Assembly (NCBI GenBank): GCA_037140475.1
Contig: JBAXEJ010000079.1
Location: forward strand, 1-8,900
Direction: 5' to 3'
Origin: PALSA-1006 sp037140475
Lineage (GTDB): Bacteria; Pseudomonadota; Gammaproteobacteria; Burkholderiales; Gallionellaceae
Length of the DNA stretch: 8,900 bases
Shown: piece after piece, positions 7,352 through 8,900 of the stretch
Layout of the letters: each line of letters begins with the position of its first letter
Numbering within the stretch: position 1 is the first letter of the stretch
Notes under the pieces: generated by a model
The model's database searches: none
What the model was told of the DNA's origin: nothing
Seen by the model: only the letters and a program-made list of their open reading frames with translations
Translations under genes and position numbers: made by a program

Positions 7352-8131
7352 ATGCTTAAAGTCATTCCAATTCCTGCATTAACTGGCAGTTATGACAACT
7401 ATATTTGGATTACACACGACAGCGAATACGCCGTAGTAGTTGATCCAGGTGATGCTGCGCCAGTGCTCGACTACCTAAATAAACATCAATTAAAACTTTG
7501 TGCCATCTTAATTACGCATCGCCATAACGATCACATCGCCGGCATTAAAAAACTAGCCGAAGTATATAACACCAGAGTCTATGGGCCACGCTCAGAAATG
7601 ATTCCTGGTATCACGCATATCCTCGCAGAAGGCGATGAAATTCAAATTAAAGAGCTCGGATTACATTACGATGTCATTAGCATTCCAGGACACCTTCCCG
7701 ACCATCTTGCCTATATTGGCAACGGCGGCGTATTTTGTGGTGATGTACTGTTTGGCTGTGGCTGTGGAAAAATGTTTATCGGCACCCCCGCAGAATTTCA
7801 TCATTCGTTACAACGTTTAGCCTCACTACCAGATAACACGCTGGTTTACTGCGCTCACGAATACACCGAATCCAATATTCGCTTTGCCTTGTTGTGCGAG
7901 CCAAACAACATTGTCTTGCGACAACGCCAACGAGAAGCCGCCGCTTTAAGGGCACAAGATCTGCCCACTCTACCCTCAACTATCGCTCTGGAAAAAGCCA
8001 CCAACCCATTTATGCGTTGCTCGCAAACAGAGGTCATCAAAAATGTTTCTAGCCATCAGAACAGCGATACTCAGCCCACTAACGAGATAGAGGTTTTTGC
8101 TGTACTCCGCGCATGGCGCGACCAATTTTAA
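7352..8131 (+). CDS. gloB: Hydroxyacylglutathione hydrolase (glyoxalase II)
   Basis: This 259-residue metallo-beta-lactamase-fold enzyme hydrolyses S-D-lactoylglutathione to D-lactate and glutathione, the second step of methylglyoxal detoxification in the cytosol. The binuclear metal ligands are complete: THRHNDH gives H56, H58, D60 and H61, PGH gives H114, GDVLFGCGCGK gives the bridging D131, and CAHEYT gives H169. K140 in GCGCGK matches the substrate-binding lysine region, and the C-terminus LRAWRDQF matches the LRxWKDxF glutathione-binding end of true GloB proteins, so a generic MBL hydrolase is unlikely. The segment 178-245 is the usual glyoxalase II C-terminal helical domain. The ATG has no Shine-Dalgarno (upstream is TTATAAAAAATAATC), raising the possibility of a very short leader. 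It is divergent from the methyltransferase, and a tRNA gene follows. Confidence 0.95.
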   Translation: MLKVIPIPALTGSYDNYIWITHDSEYAVVVDPGDAAPVLDYLNKHQLKLCAILITHRHNDHIAGIKKLAEVYNTRVYGPRSEMIPGITHILAEGDEIQIKELGLHYDVISIPGHLPDHLAYIGNGGVFCGDVLFGCGCGKMFIGTPAEFHHSLQRLASLPDNTLVYCAHEYTESNIRFALLCEPNNIVLRQRQREAAALRAQDLPTLPSTIALEKATNPFMRCSQTEVIKNVSSHQNSDTQPTNEIEVFAVLRAWRDQF

Positions 8132-8144
8132 AGCCTCCTTTTTC

Positions 8145-8180
8145 TTGCAGTAATAGTGGTTCTAGTTTATTCTGCGCGGC
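8145..8180 (+). promoter_or_regulatory. tRNA-Ser promoter with GC-rich discriminator
   Basis: TTGCAG (8145-8150) and TATTCT (8168-8173) are separated by exactly 17 bases and are followed by GCGCGGC. A GC-rich discriminator right after the -10 is typical of stable-RNA promoters under stringent (ppGpp) control. The -35 matches consensus only in TTG. The predicted start near 8180 lies 6 bases before the mature tRNA-Ser. The promoter may also serve tRNA-Leu, as no separate strong promoter is evident in the 72 bases between the two tRNAs. Confidence 0.55.
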
Positions 8181-8185
8181 CTTTC

Positions 8186-8276
<91 letters not shown>

Positions 8277-8347
8277 ATGTCAAATCGCATTGACTTTCAA
8301 TGCTGGAGACCTAAAGGAAATCACGACTTCACTCCATGAAGCACCCT

Positions 8348-8439
8348 GCCCGAGTGGTGAAATAGGTAGACACAACGGACTTAAAATCCGTCGCTTCGGT
8401 AAAACGGGCGTACCGGTTCGATTCCGGTCTCGGGCACCA
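8348..8439 (+). tRNA. tRNA-Leu (anticodon UAA)
   Basis: The acceptor stem GCCCGAG (8348-8354) pairs with CTCGGGC (8429-8435), followed by discriminator A and encoded CCA (8437-8439). The anticodon stem ACGGA/TCCGT (8375-8379, 8387-8391) holds CTTAAAA, giving anticodon TAA (8382-8384) for UUA and UUG. There is a long variable arm (GCTTCGGTAAAACGGGC region) and a T-arm with GGTTCGATTCC. Discriminator A fits leucine. Genes for tRNA-Leu are frequent integration targets, and the sequence right after it is not recognisably core genome. Confidence 0.97.
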
Positions 8440-8484
8440 GCAGCAAGGCTTTCAGCGGTTTTTGGAACTCATTTTTAAAGTGAA

Positions 8485-8524
8485 TTTGTTCCGCAATTTT
8501 TAGAGTTGTTCCGCAATTCTTATT
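8485..8524 (+). repeat. Two tandem 20-bp repeats with core TTGTTCCGCAATT
   Basis: The 13-base core TTGTTCCGCAATT occurs at 8486-8498 and again at 8506-8518, perfectly conserved. Taken as 20-bp units (8485-8504, 8505-8524) the copies match at 16 of 20 bases. An inverted GGAAC lies upstream at 8464-8468. The 20-base period, about two helical turns, would place two protein-binding sites on the same DNA face. Repeated terminal sites like this are known from transposon ends such as IS21-type or Tn7-like elements, but I cannot match these to a named element. They could equally be operator sites. Confidence 0.7.
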
Positions 8525-8900
8525 TAGACTTCGTCCAGTCATGACGACGCTCTCTACTTATCCGGTAGCTCGGTTTCCTGTATTTCCCCACAGGAGGGTG
8601 AGATTATTGTCTTGCCATCTGTATCTCTACTATGGCTGGGTAGTACGTGAGTCCCTTGGGAGGCGATCCAACAAACCTATTTCTAAGTCTATTCAGTCAC
8701 GGCATCCTTTACGGATTGCCACGCCAGCTCTCGCCAGCACCATCAGCGTCTTTAAACGCTTCCCTTTTTGAATCTTTTCGCTTCGCACACTCGGTTTCTC
8801 ATATAGCCCCCTACCATCAGGGACATCAGCCTTTCGGCACCGGCTCTTTCCTCGCATTAAGAATGGCGAACTTATCAGCTCTCTTCTTAACATCTGCTCC
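8525..8900. other. Unassigned block, no recognisable gene; possible edge of a mobile or accessory element
   Basis: Nothing here matches a protein family I know. Small inverted repeats are frequent: GACT/AGTC (8527-8540), TCCTGT/ACAGGA (8576-8595), GGCATCC/GGATTGCC with one bulge (8701-8720) and AGCGT/ACGCT (8745-8760) followed by a T-run on the + strand. On the minus strand GCCGAAAGGC forms a stem with a GAAA tetraloop near 8830. Two minus-strand frames enter open from the window end: one stops at 8826-8828 after 24 codons (ending KEPVPKG), the other runs to 8693 as a very basic peptide. Either could be the 3' end of a gene lying outside, but neither is recognisable. The block differs from the tightly packed coding region to the left. 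Confidence 0.5.

Noticed and set aside
8440..8465. Terminator directly after tRNA-Leu (GCTTTCAGC then GGTTTTT)
   Set aside because: The stem is three base pairs at best; the T-run alone is not enough to call a terminator.
8745..8769. AGCGT/ACGCT hairpin plus T-run as an intrinsic terminator
   Set aside because: The stem is only 5 bp and no + strand gene precedes it closely; too weak to call.
8541..8771. 76-codon + strand open frame after tRNA-Leu
   Set aside because: No ribosome binding site, no family resemblance, Arg/Ser/Pro-rich composition; looks like a chance frame.
8815..8850. Minus-strand GAGCCGG...GAAA... stem as a group II intron domain V
   Set aside because: The 3' arm needed to close the lower stem (ending like CGGTTC) is missing and no maturase fragment is recognisable nearby.
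8693..8900. Minus-strand frame containing GLYEKPSVRSEKIQKGKR, reminiscent of the FYEKPTTERKR segment of ribosomal protein S21
   Set aside because: Only a few residues match; the sequence before and after does not follow S21, and the frame is very basic as expected from chance translation.

Overview
The window looks like a compact chromosomal segment of a moderate-GC betaproteobacterium, possibly of the Nitrosomonadales/Methylophilaceae/Gallionellaceae type. This is an inference from protein flavour, the gloB / methyltransferase / rnhA / dnaQ neighbourhood and the gene set; there is no 16S rRNA or other marker to prove it.

Layout: (1) The 3' end of a Rep-type DNA helicase gene enters from the left on the + strand and ends at 758. 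(2) Positions 755-7316 hold eight tightly packed minus-strand genes. In transcription order they are a YafS-like methyltransferase, rnhA (RNase HI), dnaQ (Pol III epsilon proofreading exonuclease), a HI0933/BaiN-type flavoprotein, lemA (lipoprotein), a secreted/membrane TPM-domain protein with a Gly-rich tail, a short TPM-domain protein without a signal peptide, and a CYTH-CHAD triphosphatase-like protein. Start and stop codons overlap or abut almost throughout, so this reads as one or two operons. An internal extended -10 promoter candidate sits just before lemA. (3) gloB (glyoxalase II) is transcribed divergently from the methyltransferase across a 35-bp gap containing a symmetric TTTATAAA box. 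(4) Two tRNA genes follow on the + strand, tRNA-Ser(GGA) and tRNA-Leu(UAA), both with encoded CCA. A promoter with a GC-rich discriminator precedes the first. (5) From about 8440 to the window end there is no recognisable gene. This block has a near-perfect 20-bp tandem repeat and several small hairpins, and it may be the edge of a mobile or accessory element next to tRNA-Leu.

Functional themes: the dnaQ-rnhA part is genome replication and maintenance, in an arrangement related to the E. coli gloB-yafS-rnhA-dnaQ locus. The lemA-TPM-TPM-CYTH/CHAD part is a cell-envelope plus phosphate/polyphosphate-flavoured cassette whose joint role is unknown. Most of the window is ordinary core genome. The parts most worth a second look are the lemA-to-CYTH/CHAD operon and the unexplained block after tRNA-Leu. 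I did not find a convincing new defence or mobile system inside the window.
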